From: Chara braunii
Taxonomy: Eukaryota; Streptophyta; Charophyceae; Charales; Characeae
DNA length: 27,436 bases
Direction: 5' to 3'
NCBI GenBank assembly: GCA_003427395.1
Contig: BFEA01000002.1
Coordinates: 8,983,658-9,011,093, forward strand
The translations under genes were made by a program, and so were the position numbers. Within the stretch, counting starts at the first letter, position 1; each line of letters starts with the position of its first letter. This document shows, piece after piece, positions 1-10,439 of the stretch. Under the pieces are notes generated by a model that was given only the letters and a program-made list of their open reading frames with translations, did not search any database and was not told the origin of the DNA.

Positions 1-600
1 TAACCCCCCACTCCCCCCACAATCCCCAAGTTTCTCAGCGGATTACGGCTGTACTTGGAAAGTGCAGTGTGGCCCCGAACTCAGATTTGAAAACATATCA
101 GCTGATGGCTCTATACAGACTGGTCGGCAGACTGCCGACCTGTCACTGCAACTGGTAGGCTGCAAAACGGTCAGCAGTCAGCGGGTATGCAACCCTGGTA
201 CAGGCGTGTTTTGATCTCTACCATATTCTTGCCCTTATGTTCTCTTCTGCCCCTATCTTTGCGAAGAATTGCTCCAACATTTCCTTGTACAGGAAGTATG
301 CTAGCAGCTACTCACCACAACTCTAGGAAACTCGTGCATGTGTTGCTTGTATTTCTAATTTGAAGAATAAGGAGTGACAGAAGAAGCACGTAGAGGAGTT
401 GTCCACTAGATGTATGTGCAGAACGTACAAAGATCTACCCAGATGCATGCAATAGAAGAGATTGCCCTTGAAGAAAGGAAATAAAAAGAAGAAAAGAAGA
501 GTCAGCCCAGTTCCGCCTGCTTCGAGAGGGAGCATGGGTGGTGCTGAAATCATTGGGAGAGAGAGGGGGAGAGAGGCTGCCAAATAGAATAACTGAAAAG
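1..600. other. Unassigned intronic sequence
   Basis: No gene is recognised. A 19-base near-perfect palindrome lies at 122-140 (GGTCGGCAG, A, CTGCCGACC). On the minus strand near 235-305 a short open stretch reads like ordinary protein (KEMLEQFFAKIGAEENIRA) but it is flanked by stops and cannot be assigned. Open frames across 435-888 come from the minisatellite and its surroundings. Confidence 0.4.
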
Positions 601-603
601 GAA

Positions 604-723
604 GGCCCACATAGTACCACACCAGGCCCACATGGTGCCACACCAAGCGCACACAGTACTGCACGAGCCCACAGTACCACACCAACCTTCATGACATATT
701 CCCACACCAAGCCTACGTAGTAC
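604..723 (+). repeat. Minisatellite, about 21-bp unit
   Basis: Roughly five to six degenerate copies of a unit like GGCCCACATAGTACCACACC plus A. The first two copies, 604-624 and 625-645, are adjacent 21-mers differing at two positions. Later copies vary in length (19-25 bp) and are diverged. The open frames here on both strands are products of the repeat. Confidence 0.75.
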
Positions 724-727
724 TGCC

Positions 728-2284
728 GAATCCCTTCCCCCACCCCACCCCTCTGTGTGTGTGTGTAGGAGTGTAGGAGTGCAACATGCAACCACAGCAA
801 CCCAATTACGGGAATTTCCGTTAGCCATAGATTTACCATTAGTCTTGTGCGCATCTGGGATACATAGCTTGACATCATAGCCTTTCAACCATCATTCCTT
901 GCATGTACAGCTACAGGCAGCATAGCATCCATGAATGGGGAAGGCGAGGGAGAGAGAAGTTAAGATTGGGTAGAGAAGTAGGAGGAAGAAGAGAGAGAGC
1001 AAGAGAGAGAGAAATAGGGAGCATAATGGACAATGCCATCAACACCACTAGGATTGCTGGTGGAGGAGGGGTGGTGCATCCCTTAAAGCGCTTATCGCCG
1101 CTTGCACCGGTCACGGCTCATCAGAGGGTGGTAATCCTCTGGCTCCCAGTTGGGGGGTGAAGGAGGAGGTTGGGTGGCAGCATGGCAGAGTTGAGCTTGG
1201 GGCTTAACTTACCGTATGTTCCATGATGTCGGCGTCGTGGAGGGTATCCCTGATCTGCGCCATCGTAGCAAACCTTGCTGTTGCCGCTTGCGATCGCAGG
1301 GGTGATTCACCAGGTGGTGGATACACGCTGCCGATCAGAGGGACACACTAGCCACTTAAGCGCAGGAAGCGCCGGCTACTGCGTTCCTGGGCAGAGCGCA
1401 ACCGTCTTCACCAGCAGTGCGCTAGGGTGGTTGGTACGCCACACAAAGGCACCACAGCAGAGAGAGGAAGGAACTAGAACGACTGAGAAAGAGAGATGGA
1501 AGCTGTGGGATTGGGGGGGAGAGATATGGATGAATAAGTAGTGGTGGTGGTAGGGGGTATAGGTGCAGCCGAATGCATGGGATCAAGCTGGATTGTATCC
1601 AGCTCCGAGCATCCCCATGGGGCTGCAATGGATGGAGGGAAGAGAGTGGGAGATGAGTGTAGTAGTCGGAAGGAGGTTGAAATGGGGGTGGTGGAGGGAA
1701 GCGGAGGGGGTATGAAGGTGGTCGCAGGGTATTGCAGTAGGGAGCCAGGGGTTTCATTAAGTGGTTTCTGGGCGGGGGGTGATCGCATCCGGGGTAGAGT
1801 TGGAGGGAAGGAGTGTGCCGAGGTGATGAAGAGCGGGTGGAAGAGGTAGAGTTCGTGTGATAGTGATTGTGGGGTCAAAATTAGGTGCTGACGGTAGTTT
1901 TCGGAATGCTCTGCAATCTTTCACCGTATGGATTTCCGGATATTTCAACAACTTCGTGCATGGGTCGTCGGCGTTCACGGTCCGTTAGACTATGTTGTGT
2001 GAGGGTATGGTGTTATCGGGTGATGGTGTAGGTTATTCGGGGGGTATGTCATTGTGGGGGTGGGGGTGATGTAGATTGTCGTCCGGATTGTTGTTGGGTT
2101 CATGTGTGGGATAATTCTGGCGGCGCATGGGAACTGTGCATAAGCTCCACGAATAGGCTCGGTGTCTTTTGTGTGTGGTGTGTTGGAGGTCATGGGAAGT
2201 GTCCATTCCGACCGTGAGCCAAATCCAGGAAGTGTATGCGAAGAGGCTCATGGTTGGGTCCGCAAAAACGCTCATTGTTCCCAT
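728..2284. other. G-rich and purine-rich stretch without recognisable genes
   Basis: The plus strand is strongly G over C from about 1150 to 2110, with purine-rich runs (AGAGAGAG near 955-1015 and GGGGG runs near 1515, 2040 and 2057). Translations are low-complexity. On the minus strand, 1870-1975 gives a normal-looking peptide (CTKLLKYPEIHTVKDCRAF) that I cannot assign. No integrase was found, although this is where integrase of element 1 would lie. Confidence 0.4.
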
Positions 2285-3775
2285 AGCGTCGGAAAACAGA
2301 CCTTCGCCTTCGTGAAAATCAGGCTAACTGTTGGGGTCAGCCCTCAACTGCTCAAGGATTGGACTGAGGTCCGGATCCTTGGCAGTTCGCTCTACGAGTT
2401 CCTCCTTCAGTTTCTTCTGGAGGTCGTAGGAGTTCACAAAGCAAGTCATATACTCTGGGTGGCAAGACAATGCATCAACAACTCGATTATAACAATCCTT
2501 CTTGTGTTTTAATTCAACATAGAAACAGTCAATCTCATGGAACCGGAAGGTCAATGTAGGGGACAAGGTAGTTTGCTCCTCTATCCACTCCAAGGTCACA
2601 TGATCTCAGAGTACCATGAAGTGGCGTCCCAAAAGATAGTGCTTCCAATGGTTGAGTGTGTCACCCATAGCATAAAGTTCGCGCATGTAAGTGAAAGTAG
2701 CTACATTTTCGTTGGGCATGCGTTCAATGTAGTATTCGAGCGGACACAAGCCATCACCATCGTCTTGTTGCAGCACTGCGCCAATCCCATACTGGCTTGC
2801 ATCCGTGGTGATTACAAATCTGAGTTTGGGATCTGCAATGCGGAGCACAAGATGACTTACCAAGGCCTTTTTCAAGGCTTGAAAGGCAGTCTCACATGCC
2901 TTGTCCCATAGATATGATACATTCTTACTTGTTAGTCTAGACGATGGGCGGGCGGTGATAGAGAATCGGGGCACAAACTTCCGATAGTATGATGCAAGAC
3001 CGAGGAAGGAACGCAGTTCACGGGCGTTCGTCGGGTGAGGCAATCGCATATGACCTCAACCTTGGTTGCCTCAAACTCAAGGCCTGCAGCAGACAACCGG
3101 TGCCCTAGATAGATGATGCTATCCCTCCTAAACTCAGATTTCTCTAAGTTGAGATGGAGCTGCGTTTTCTTGACAATTTTCAACACTTCCTCAAGGTGTC
3201 TCAGATGTTCATCCATCGATTTGCTGAAAATCACAATATCATCAAGGTAGACAACCACAAACAGACCAATTTGTTCGCAGCCCATCGCGCGTCTTGATTG
3301 CGATCCTGATGCTGGTCCACAAGATTGACCTCAATCTGGTGGTAGTCAGACTCGAGATCGATCTTGGAGAGGATCTTGCACCCACCTGCAGCATCAAGCA
3401 GATCATCGATATGTGACAATGGATATGCAGTTTTTCTTGTGATGTGGTTTATACTACGGTAATCAATACACATTCGGAGTTTGCCTCCTTTCTTTGGGAC
3501 AAACAAAACAGGTGCACTGACTTCAGATTCGCTTGGCTTGATCCACCTTTCGTCAATCATCTAATCAATTTGCTTTCTGAGTTCCTCCAACTCGCCGGAC
3601 CCCATATGATACACACAACCCTTTGGAGGAACAACACCTTCAACCAACTCGAACGTGTGTTTGACCGATCATGTGGGGACTCCACGTGGTTCGGCCAGAA
3701 CTTCTCGAAATCGGTTGAGTAGGCTTTGGGTGTTTGTTGGGATTTCCGAGGGTGGGGGATCAGAAAAAGGATCAC
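2285..3775 (-). pseudogene. Element 1 (Ty3/gypsy) reverse transcriptase-RNase H, broken
   Basis: Read right to left: a linker ending LEELRKQID, a TAG stop, then [31 protein letters not shown] and SKIDLESDYHQIEV (RT fingers and palm), then the catalytic FVVVYLDDIVIFSKS (YLDD at 3238-3249) and thumb (YLGHRL). It continues through RELRSFLGLASYYRKFVP into RNase H (TTDASQYGIGAVLQQ, RELYA, HWKHYLLGRHF, VVDALSCHP). Several frames are needed, so it cannot be translated. Between TRDG (3281-3292) and FVVVYLDD only about 19 nt remain, and the block with the PFGLT motif is missing. The frame fades out near 2285 in a degenerate post-RNase H linker. Confidence 0.9.
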
Positions 3776-4544
3776 CTAAATCAGGTCGCAGATTAGTAAT
3801 GGAGGCAATCGAATCTGGAGTAGCATCATTTGGACTAGAAGTGGATGCAAGGGTAGAAGTAGACTCATCATGCAAAGTAGAACTCTTACTGGCTACAAAA
3901 GTAGAAGGCACATGAGTAGGGCGAACAAAGGCAACATACAACTGTTTATCCTCCTTGTGCTCATGCCACTTCTTGCAGAACTGCATGGCATTAAGAAAAG
4001 TCATGGGGGATTCACGCTTTTCATCCAAGATAACGGGGGGCTCGCTCCCCTTAGCATCTTTGACCATGAAAAATGATTCCTTCCACTTGGTCCGTTCACA
4101 TTGGGACTGCAACCAGCCCAACCCGAGCACTTCGTCGAAGGGATACTTGTCAAGGACATAGAAGTTCAATTCTTTGTTGCCTACTTGGGTACGGCAAGGG
4201 CTCTGCAAAGACACTTGCTTCATCCCCAAGCCCACTTTGCATATCCTGTGTGGTGACATAAAGTTAGTTGTGGCACAACAATCAATCAAGACACAGAGAT
4301 AGTGGTGGTAAATGAAAAGTTTGAAGAAGATGAACTTCATTGTCCCTTGAGCACGCTGATGTTTCATCTTAGCCCAATGTTTTAGGTGATGGTGAAAGTC
4401 AACCTTCTCAGACTCCTCCCAAGGCTCAACACACAAATCATGACAAACGTCAGCCTTGGAATCAGCTGACGATAGGGCTTCAAGAGAGGACTGCTGATCT
4501 GCATCAGTTCCAGTCTCCCTTGATGTAGAGGGTGCTGATGTCAA
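3776..4544 (-). pseudogene. Element 1 retropepsin-like protease region
   Basis: An uninterrupted minus-strand frame (with its continuation to 3669) reading LFIYHHYLCVLIDCCATTNFM, then VGNKELNFYVLDKYPFDEVLG LGWLQ. The layout matches Ty3 proteases: LIDxGAT(T/S)NF at the active site, then the LG(L/M)xWL strand. The catalytic triplet is Asp-Cys-Cys at 4275-4283 instead of Asp-Ser/Cys-Gly; loss of the Gly probably kills activity. A Ser/Thr/Pro-rich linker (SSTLHDESTSTLASTSS) follows toward RT. The protease would cleave the Gag-Pol polyprotein. Confidence 0.8.
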
Positions 4545-4559
4545 CTCTACCCCCGATTT

Positions 4560-6130
4560 TGGTTTCCCTACAGCCTATAACAATCTCAAACTTCATGATC
4601 CGGTTTCAGGCAATGCAGGCAACCCCCTTTCTTTAACCTAACCCTCCAGTCATTTTCGGTGATCCAGAGGTCAACCCAAGGTTTGGTGGTTGCATCCTCT
4701 GGTTTCGCAGGGATTTTGGCTCCCTTGGGAAGTTGAATATAGTTCGTCCCCAAATTCTTGTCCGGTCCCTTTCCGTTGGCAGACTTTTTAAAGACAATAT
4801 TTTTTTCCTCATCGTGGTTAGCGTTAGACTCATGGGCTGAAGAGGAACAAGTTGTATCAGCGTCTTGCTCTTGGTCGTCACCAAGAATGGGGTCATCGGC
4901 ATAGGCCTCCTCATCAGCCTCTAACAGGTCATGCACAACAAAACGGTTGCTGCCTCTGAACCGTATCGCGCCTCTGGGCTTTTTGCTGCCTATTGTGGAA
5001 ACGAGGTCTGCTACCTCGAGGCTAATTCCACCATTCATAAGGAAAACTAGTCAGTGTATCCAATGAAGTCCGTGCCTGAGCGATTTGTAAAGGTAGTGAG
5101 AACCCCACCTTTCACTACATCCAAGTAAGATTGTTCGATCATTTCCAATTCGGGAGTGGCAAACATCTTGCTAAGGTAGCTTTGAAGGCTTTTCATGGAG
5201 CTCGACCACTTGCTGAGTTTGATGATGTCAAGTTGGCTCCTTGCCCTTGCAGCAACATGTGGATCGATATATTGTTTGATTAAGAGTTTTTCAAGGGTGG
5301 CAACCGGAGTGGCTTTAAGCCACTGTGTTAAGTCTATCTTTGGGACCCCAGCTCACGTAGACTGGACTTCTAAGAAGCCTCGTACGACGGGCTCGACATT
5401 CATTCCCATGATCGTGGACTGGGTCTCTGTTCGAGTTCCCAAAACCTCAAAATAAGCTCTCATGGAGCTGATCCGGGATTCAATGTCTTCCTCGCCATTG
5501 TACAAGGTATTTGCACCACATTTCGATCCACATAGGAATCGCCGTAGTTGGGACCAGCGCTTGCTGGTTCTAATCTTGGGGTTGCAGTAGTTGCAGAATT
5601 TCCCGAGTTGTTGTTTGCTGCAGCAACAACAGGATCTGCTCCAGCTGCTGGTCCCGAAGGCTTGCCATCACACTTAACGAAGAAGAAGAAGAAAAAATAT
5701 GTGGTAAAAGGGGCAAGAGTAGTTTTAATAGCAGCTCCGGAACCAAGGGGTAGAGGAAGAGGATTGGCCACTTCGGCTTGTTGCAGCGCAGCAACCTCTA
5801 CTGTCAAGTCACGGTACTTGCCAGTCATATCGGTCAGATCCTCCTTAAGTTTCCGTAATTTTCCAAAGACTTCCGAGGTGGTATGATCCTCAAGGTTCTG
5901 GATTTGAATGATAGCGAAGAGGATAGGTTGTAGTTGTTCCCCACACTGTTCTTTGCTCAGTGAGTGAACAATTTCTGAGATGGACAACTCACTTTTAAGG
6001 AACAACTCCTTCTTCAATTCCTCCGCCTATTGTTCCCTTCTGAGGGCACCATCATAGAGTACACGCATATACGGTTTTTCCGCCTCACAAGGGTCTGCCA
6101 CTGCGCTGAGGTTAGTTGTGGCTGGGCCAT
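4560..6130 (-). pseudogene. Element 1 Gag (capsid and zinc knuckle), broken
   Basis: The likely start is the ATG at 6130 (MAQPQLTSAQWQTLVRR), followed by a frameshift near 6085 and a TAG at 6027-6029. The N-terminal part (6017-5560) is helical with probable coiled coil (VFGKLRKLKEDLTDM, YRDLTVEVAALQQAE). Capsid-like sequence follows in another frame (NTLYNGEEDIESRISSM, TQWLKATPVATLEKLL, then an acidic region to 4640). The nucleocapsid zinc knuckle CX2CX4HX4C at 4580-4621 (CLHCLKPDH) is interrupted by TGA at 4586-4588, two codons before the last Cys. A short AAG microsatellite at 5681-5697 puts six Phe codons in the minus-strand reading. Gag forms the virus-like particle and packages element RNA. 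Confidence 0.82.
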
Positions 6131-7630
6131 GTTTGGAATGTTATTGTCGACAGATGGGTTGGACAAATGCCAACCAGCAAAGGAATCAATCATACTCTCA
6201 AGAGGTACACTCCCCCTTTCGCTTGGACAAACGCTCCATTTCCCAGTCCTTGTCCACTCAAGACGGTCACTTTCCCGCTCTTCCTTTTTTCTCTCTCTTC
6301 TCTCTCTCTTCCCTTAGGTTGCGAGTCTCCACGAACATTGAAAACGAACTGAGAGAAAGAAATAAACCAAAATTCTCAAAGAAAGAGAAGGTATAACTCC
6401 TAGCCGGAGCGACATTACACTTGGACTAGAGAACATCCAATTAAAAAATAAAAATAAAAAAATACAATGAGAGGTCTGATCCAGCGACTCAGATTAATCG
6501 GTCTGAATATGAGATCCCCTCGAGTCCAGTCTGACCAGTTCCAAGAATGTACAACAAATCAGACAACGAGTGACGTCATGCAATAATGGAGAATTGAGTG
6601 TGTACAAGGTGCGAGTCAAGCCACAGATGGTGCAATAAAAGTATGTGAAATGTTACAACCGAGATCCCCTCACCGGCGGGTGTCCTAACCAAAAGAATAA
6701 ATTCTGAATTCCAGTCAAAAAGAGAATGAACTAATGTCCGACAGATTTGGGTCCAAGGGGCCCTTCTTGCTTGGGCCCGGTCCCACTGGGTCCTTTAAGG
6801 GTCCCACGTAGGCCGTGACCGAGTCCCAACCAAGAGGAGTCCCACGTGGACTTACTTTCTGCCCCTGCCGTACTGAAAAACGAATTTCGACTTTCAGAGA
6901 GAACCTACGTTCAAAGATGAAAAGACAAAGCATTGAAGAAGGACTCGGCATTCAAAGCAAGATACTTCATTTCTCCATCCATCACACACTCAAACACACA
7001 ACCAAGACCACAGAGGAGTAGGAAAGAAACCCATAATCACCCCATCAGGACAAACAATACCATGTACTCATACACACGGGCATCCCATAGGTGCACGACA
7101 CTTACCTGAGTGGCCTGAGATTCGAGATGAAATAGAACTCACCCCCCTCTCATATGATCCTCATCACCCCTATAACGCTAACCTTACACTAGTGTCCTAT
7201 CTCATAGGAGGGTCTGACTCCACCACCCAAGTGCAACGCCTCATTCCCCCCCGATGCTGAAGAACAAAGTAGAACCTTGCAGTCGATAGATGCAAAATGG
7301 CTGTTTTCCCTCAAGCTAGCCTACTTGATGGAAGCCCTGAAGTCGCCAAGTGTCTCCCTTGAATCAGATTCCAGGTGCGAGTGCCTCTCATTGTCGCCTC
7401 TCTCAAATTCTCACATGAACTCTCCTTAAAATGTCTCGCCACCCCAAACTTACTCTCAGACAACCTGGTCAGGTCCAGTGTCGACCCAACACGACCTAAC
7501 CCAGGTGGGGGAAGCTTCCCTTAACCACGCTGCCCCACTTTCCTCACGAACCAACCCTAACCCTAAGTGGTGCCCTCGACCACTTAGGTTACGGTTAGGG
7601 CAGCAAAGTCTCTCGCCTGCAAGTAGAATC
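6131..7630 (-). other. Possible untranslated leader of element 1
   Basis: A stretch of 1.5 kb between the gag start and a primer binding site. No coding sequence is recognised. It has a pyrimidine-rich run at 6278-6318, an AATAAA near 6634, and a repeated GAGATCCCCTC (6509-6519 and 6667-6677 approximately). It is long for a leader, so an insertion or a second element is possible. Confidence 0.35.
7555..7600. repeat. Hairpin-forming inverted repeat beside the PBS
   Basis: The left arm CCCTAACCCTAAGTGGT (7555-7571), a 7-nt loop, and the right arm at 7579-7600 are complementary apart from a 5-nt bulge (right arm reverse complement: CCCTAACCGTAACCTAAGTG plus GT). It contains two CCCTAA units, but is not a telomeric array. 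In the minus-strand RNA it would fold just downstream of the primer binding site. Confidence 0.6.
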
Positions 7631-7631
7631 C

Positions 7632-7643
7632 GCTCTGATACCA
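7632..7643 (-). promoter_or_regulatory. LTR retrotransposon primer binding site (tRNA-iMet type)
   Basis: The minus strand reads TGGTATCAGAGC, which is complementary to the 3' end of plant initiator methionine tRNA and is the usual minus-strand primer site of plant LTR retrotransposons. An LTR should end directly to its right (on the minus strand, just before it: GGATCATAACTG). That end does not show the usual terminal CA. It has the right orientation to serve element 1. Confidence 0.75.
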
Positions 7644-7741
7644 CAGTTATGATCCTGGACAATTTCAAAGTACACATTCATGAGAAATTACAATGTCGTC
7701 CAATTGCAAAAGAAATGAATGAACTTGAGAGGAGAGAGAAG

Positions 7742-7784
<43 letters not shown>

Positions 7785-8800
7785 GAAGAAGAAGAAGAAG
7801 AAGAAGAAGAAGAAGAAGAAGAAGATGTACACCAGCAAAGACCAATGATAATTCCCTTCCTCTTCACTAACCACTCTCCTCCTCCTTTTCTCCTCCCCTC
7901 TGTATTCACAACAAATAATAATAATAATGTTGAATGGCTGAACCAGAATCAATGTCTGAATCCCTCTTCTACTACAGGTACAACATGAGGTCCACCATAG
8001 CCACGGCCAACCTTCTCCTTCCTCTTCCTGAAGGCCGAGGCTATGGCGGACTGCTAGGGCCTTGCCCCGATGTGCAAAGGACAACTCAAAGCAGCTGTGG
8101 CTGCTCTATAGCTCAGGCCGCCATGCCTGACTCTGCCTCGAAGCTTCTTGGTCTAGCTCTACCCCAACTGGTGCCTTCCAGATGCAGCGCCCACCAAGAT
8201 GATGAAGATGGCATCATCCATAGCCAGGTAAGGACCTCTGGCGCTCTCCCTCTTCCTAGTCCTCGTCTCCCTCCTCTTCCAGCCCGTGCTGCGGTGGAGA
8301 GCTGGCCGCTCTGTCCTCCCCACCAGCGCTGCTCCAGCCAGCGCTCCAAGCAGTGTGTCGCCAAACTTGCACACCGAAGAATGAGGAGGAGCACTTCGCT
8401 CCTCCTGAAGATATAGCGGCCTGCTTGCCTCTTGGGCGGCGACTTCCTAGGCCGCGCGGCCTCCAAGCAACCGGTCCCTCCTCCCTTTCGGAGTGAAACA
8501 TCATTGCAGACTCTGATATTGCCCGTACAGGCCCTAGACTCAGACTGGTTGGACGGGTACCCGCCTAGACCTAGCCTACAACTACTGGGCCTCTAAAAAT
8601 GCCAACGTTTGTCTTCTTCTGCTCGGCCTCGAGTACCCAGCACATCTACCTCTACTTGGTGTGGTACCGGCCTACCTGCTACTTGAGTGTTTCTGCTGCT
8701 CTAACTGCCGTGACCCTCTTTCCCGCCACTTGAGTGCTTTCCCCACTGCAACCCTCAATGTCACGGCCACAGGTAAGTACCGGCCCTTCGGGCCTTCCAA
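7644..8800 (-). other. Probable 5' LTR-like region of element 1, boundaries not proven
   Basis: The sequence adjoins the PBS and has the composition of other LTR-like blocks in the window (CT-rich, with short CAGCTGTGGCTG-type palindromes). It contains the AAG array. No matching second copy was found at the left side of element 1, so this is inferred only from position. Frames at 7934-8504 look like translation of a non-coding CT-rich sequence. Confidence 0.35.
7744..7825 (+). repeat. AAG/CTT trinucleotide array
   Basis: About 27 tandem AAG units interrupted once by AGT at about 7782. It generates spurious Arg-, Phe- and Ser-rich open frames on both strands. Confidence 0.95.
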
Positions 8801-9182
8801 ATGAACAAGCGCCCTTGCGGGTCACACACACACTCAAGTCGACAAGCACTCAGACAGGCATGCAGACCAGCAAGCACGCACACACACAGACTTAGAAAAC
8901 TCAGCATCAAGTGGGAAACTCAGCAAAGCATACATTCCATTGGCAAAACTCAGAAATCAGCTGCATGTCTCAGTCTGTGTTTGGCAGGTCCTTACAGCTC
9001 TGCAAAGACATCGAACGTCCACGAGAAACAAAATGAAACTTTGAGGACCGACCGCTAAGATGAAGATCCAAGGACCACAAACATGACACAAACGTGAAAC
9101 AAAACGAGGCTTTTGTGCAAGGACTGCCCGTGGCCAATAAGCTTTAGAGTGTTGTGTAGATATGTCGATACAAAACACATAC
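8801..9182. other. Unassigned intronic sequence next to exon d
   Basis: No coding sequence apart from the adjoining exon is recognised. It has CA-rich and CAGGCA-rich stretches (8820-8900). Confidence 0.4.
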
Positions 9183-9253
9183 CGAACACGTGGCACAAGC
9201 ATCCTGGTTGCGTCAAGCAGATCCTGAAGCTGAACTGCGCTTTTGAGTTTTGC
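9183..9253 (-). CDS. VIH: PPIP5K (VIP/VIH) exon d: phosphatase domain
   Basis: This 71-nt exon has 23 codons plus CG. It encodes A, then KLKSAVQLQDLLDATRM, then LVPRV. The block is nearly identical to plant VIH proteins, where it directly follows KPRAET; here it follows exon c (KPRTE) after a 13.75-kb intron. The acceptor is GTGAACAG before GCAAAA and the donor is CG before GTATGT, on the minus strand. The next expected part of the protein (a Ser/Asp-rich stretch, then EEGGHFSGIYRKV) was looked for by eye on the minus strand of 1-9182 and not found, so the following intron probably continues past the left edge. The exon was recognised only by protein similarity; it is too short to be found as an open frame. 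Confidence 0.92.
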
Positions 9254-9340
9254 CTGTTCACACACCACCATTTCAGGGAACTTATAAGCACATGCCTCTC
9301 ACATATGGAGTCCACTTTGCCTCAGGACTGCATGCTATAT

Positions 9341-9389
9341 ATACACATACAAATGTCAATAAACAGATTATGAGCTCAGATCCTGCTGG
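9341..9389 (+). repeat. SINE-like tRNA-derived copy 1 (box B end)
   Basis: It shares the core CA-AAATGTCAATAAACAGAT followed by TATGAGCTCAGATCCTGCTG with three other places in the window. The GAGCTCAGATCC part resembles a tRNA box B (GGTTCGANNCC). No good box A is visible in this copy. Confidence 0.5.
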
Positions 9390-10045
9390 ACAGGTGGCGA
9401 GTTCACCTTGTACCGGTTCGCATAAGCGCATAGGAGAGTGTAGATGAAAGGATACACCGCACATCACATAAACACCTAACGTGAAAGAAAAACAAGCTTC
9501 CCTCATTCTGACTGAGTCCACACACTACAGGACAAAGGGATGCACTATCCTAAGATGAAAAAAATATCTCATCTTTCTCCAACCACATCTTAAGATTCAA
9601 GAGTCAAGTCCTATTGGGGCTCCGGCATTTTGCTGACGCATTTCAGCCGGTGCTATACGCAGCCTCATCAAGAGGATGAATGCTCAATTAAGCACATAAA
9701 CCAGACAATACCAACCTGGACTGCACAGTAGGTTAGCAACCTATACCACATAAAACCACTCCATGCTGTCCAACAGTCAACACATTCCAATACCTGATTC
9801 TCCTCCTCGGCTCCCGACTTTTTTCCCTTTTGACAAGTCAAAAGAATGAATACATAGTATATACATACTATGATACTACGGAATTTGATAAGTCAAAAGT
9901 ATGAATATGGAAAGTACAGGCAGAACATGGACTACACCGTAACTTGTAAGACACTTGAACTGCTGCAATGCGGCTGCCATAGGCTCTCTTAGGATCTTGA
10001 GCTGATAATCGAACACATCAATCGATTTTGTTTCAAGATATCCCA

Positions 10046-10111
10046 TGGGCTGAATGGTATATACATATGACTGTTAGTAAACAGATCACAAGCTCGAATC
10101 CTGATGGGGTC
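10046..10111 (+). repeat. SINE-like tRNA-derived copy 2
   Basis: TGGGCTGAATGG (10046-10057) fits an RNA polymerase III box A and GCTCGAATCC (10092-10101) fits box B. Between them is CATATGACTGTTAGTAAACA, shared with the other copies. Spacing is tRNA-like but no acceptor stem can be drawn. Confidence 0.6.
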
Positions 10112-10439
10112 AGATGAGTACAAGAGTTACAATGGCTAACCGTGGAAGGAAACCGCACTGTAGAAACTCAAATGACAAAGCACAATGATTGTTCTTGACC
10201 AGCACCCATATAGCGAGAAGGTCATTAACAGAAATGACAAAGCAATGACCACATCAGCGCATGAGTTGTGTTGAAGTTTCTTGATGATGAAAAGCACATT
10301 CTCTACTTTTACTTACAAGCTGGACTTCTGATTAAAAGAAAAAAAAGAAGCAAAGCCCCATTCTCACCTCCCAACAACCATGAATAACTCACTGCTCTAA
10401 CTGGTCTCCCTGCGAGCCACTGTGATCATCTACTCTATC

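Larger units (their letters stand above)
1..9182 (-). other. Partial PPIP5K intron downstream of exon d (at least 9.18 kb)
   Basis: It begins with GTATGTG at 9182 on the minus strand. The next PPIP5K exon was not found, so the intron probably leaves the window. It contains element 1, a PBS-hairpin region, microsatellites and a minisatellite. Confidence 0.65.

Noticed and set aside
5195-5455. Plus-strand frame of 86 codons
   Set aside because: Antisense of the capsid part of element 1 Gag, which reads as protein on the minus strand.
7555-7600. Interstitial telomere repeat
   Set aside because: Only two CCCTAA units per arm; better explained as an inverted repeat.
7478-8084. Arg-rich and Phe/Ser-rich proteins
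   Set aside because: Frames through the AAG array and flanking non-coding LTR-like sequence.
8870-8900. CRISPR-like or regular spaced repeats in CA-rich stretches
   Set aside because: No regular repeat-spacer pattern, and the context is eukaryotic.
1-9182. The next PPIP5K exon (Ser/Asp-rich stretch, EEGGHFSGIYRKV)
   Set aside because: Searched by eye on the minus strand and not found; may lie outside the window. A profile search would settle it.
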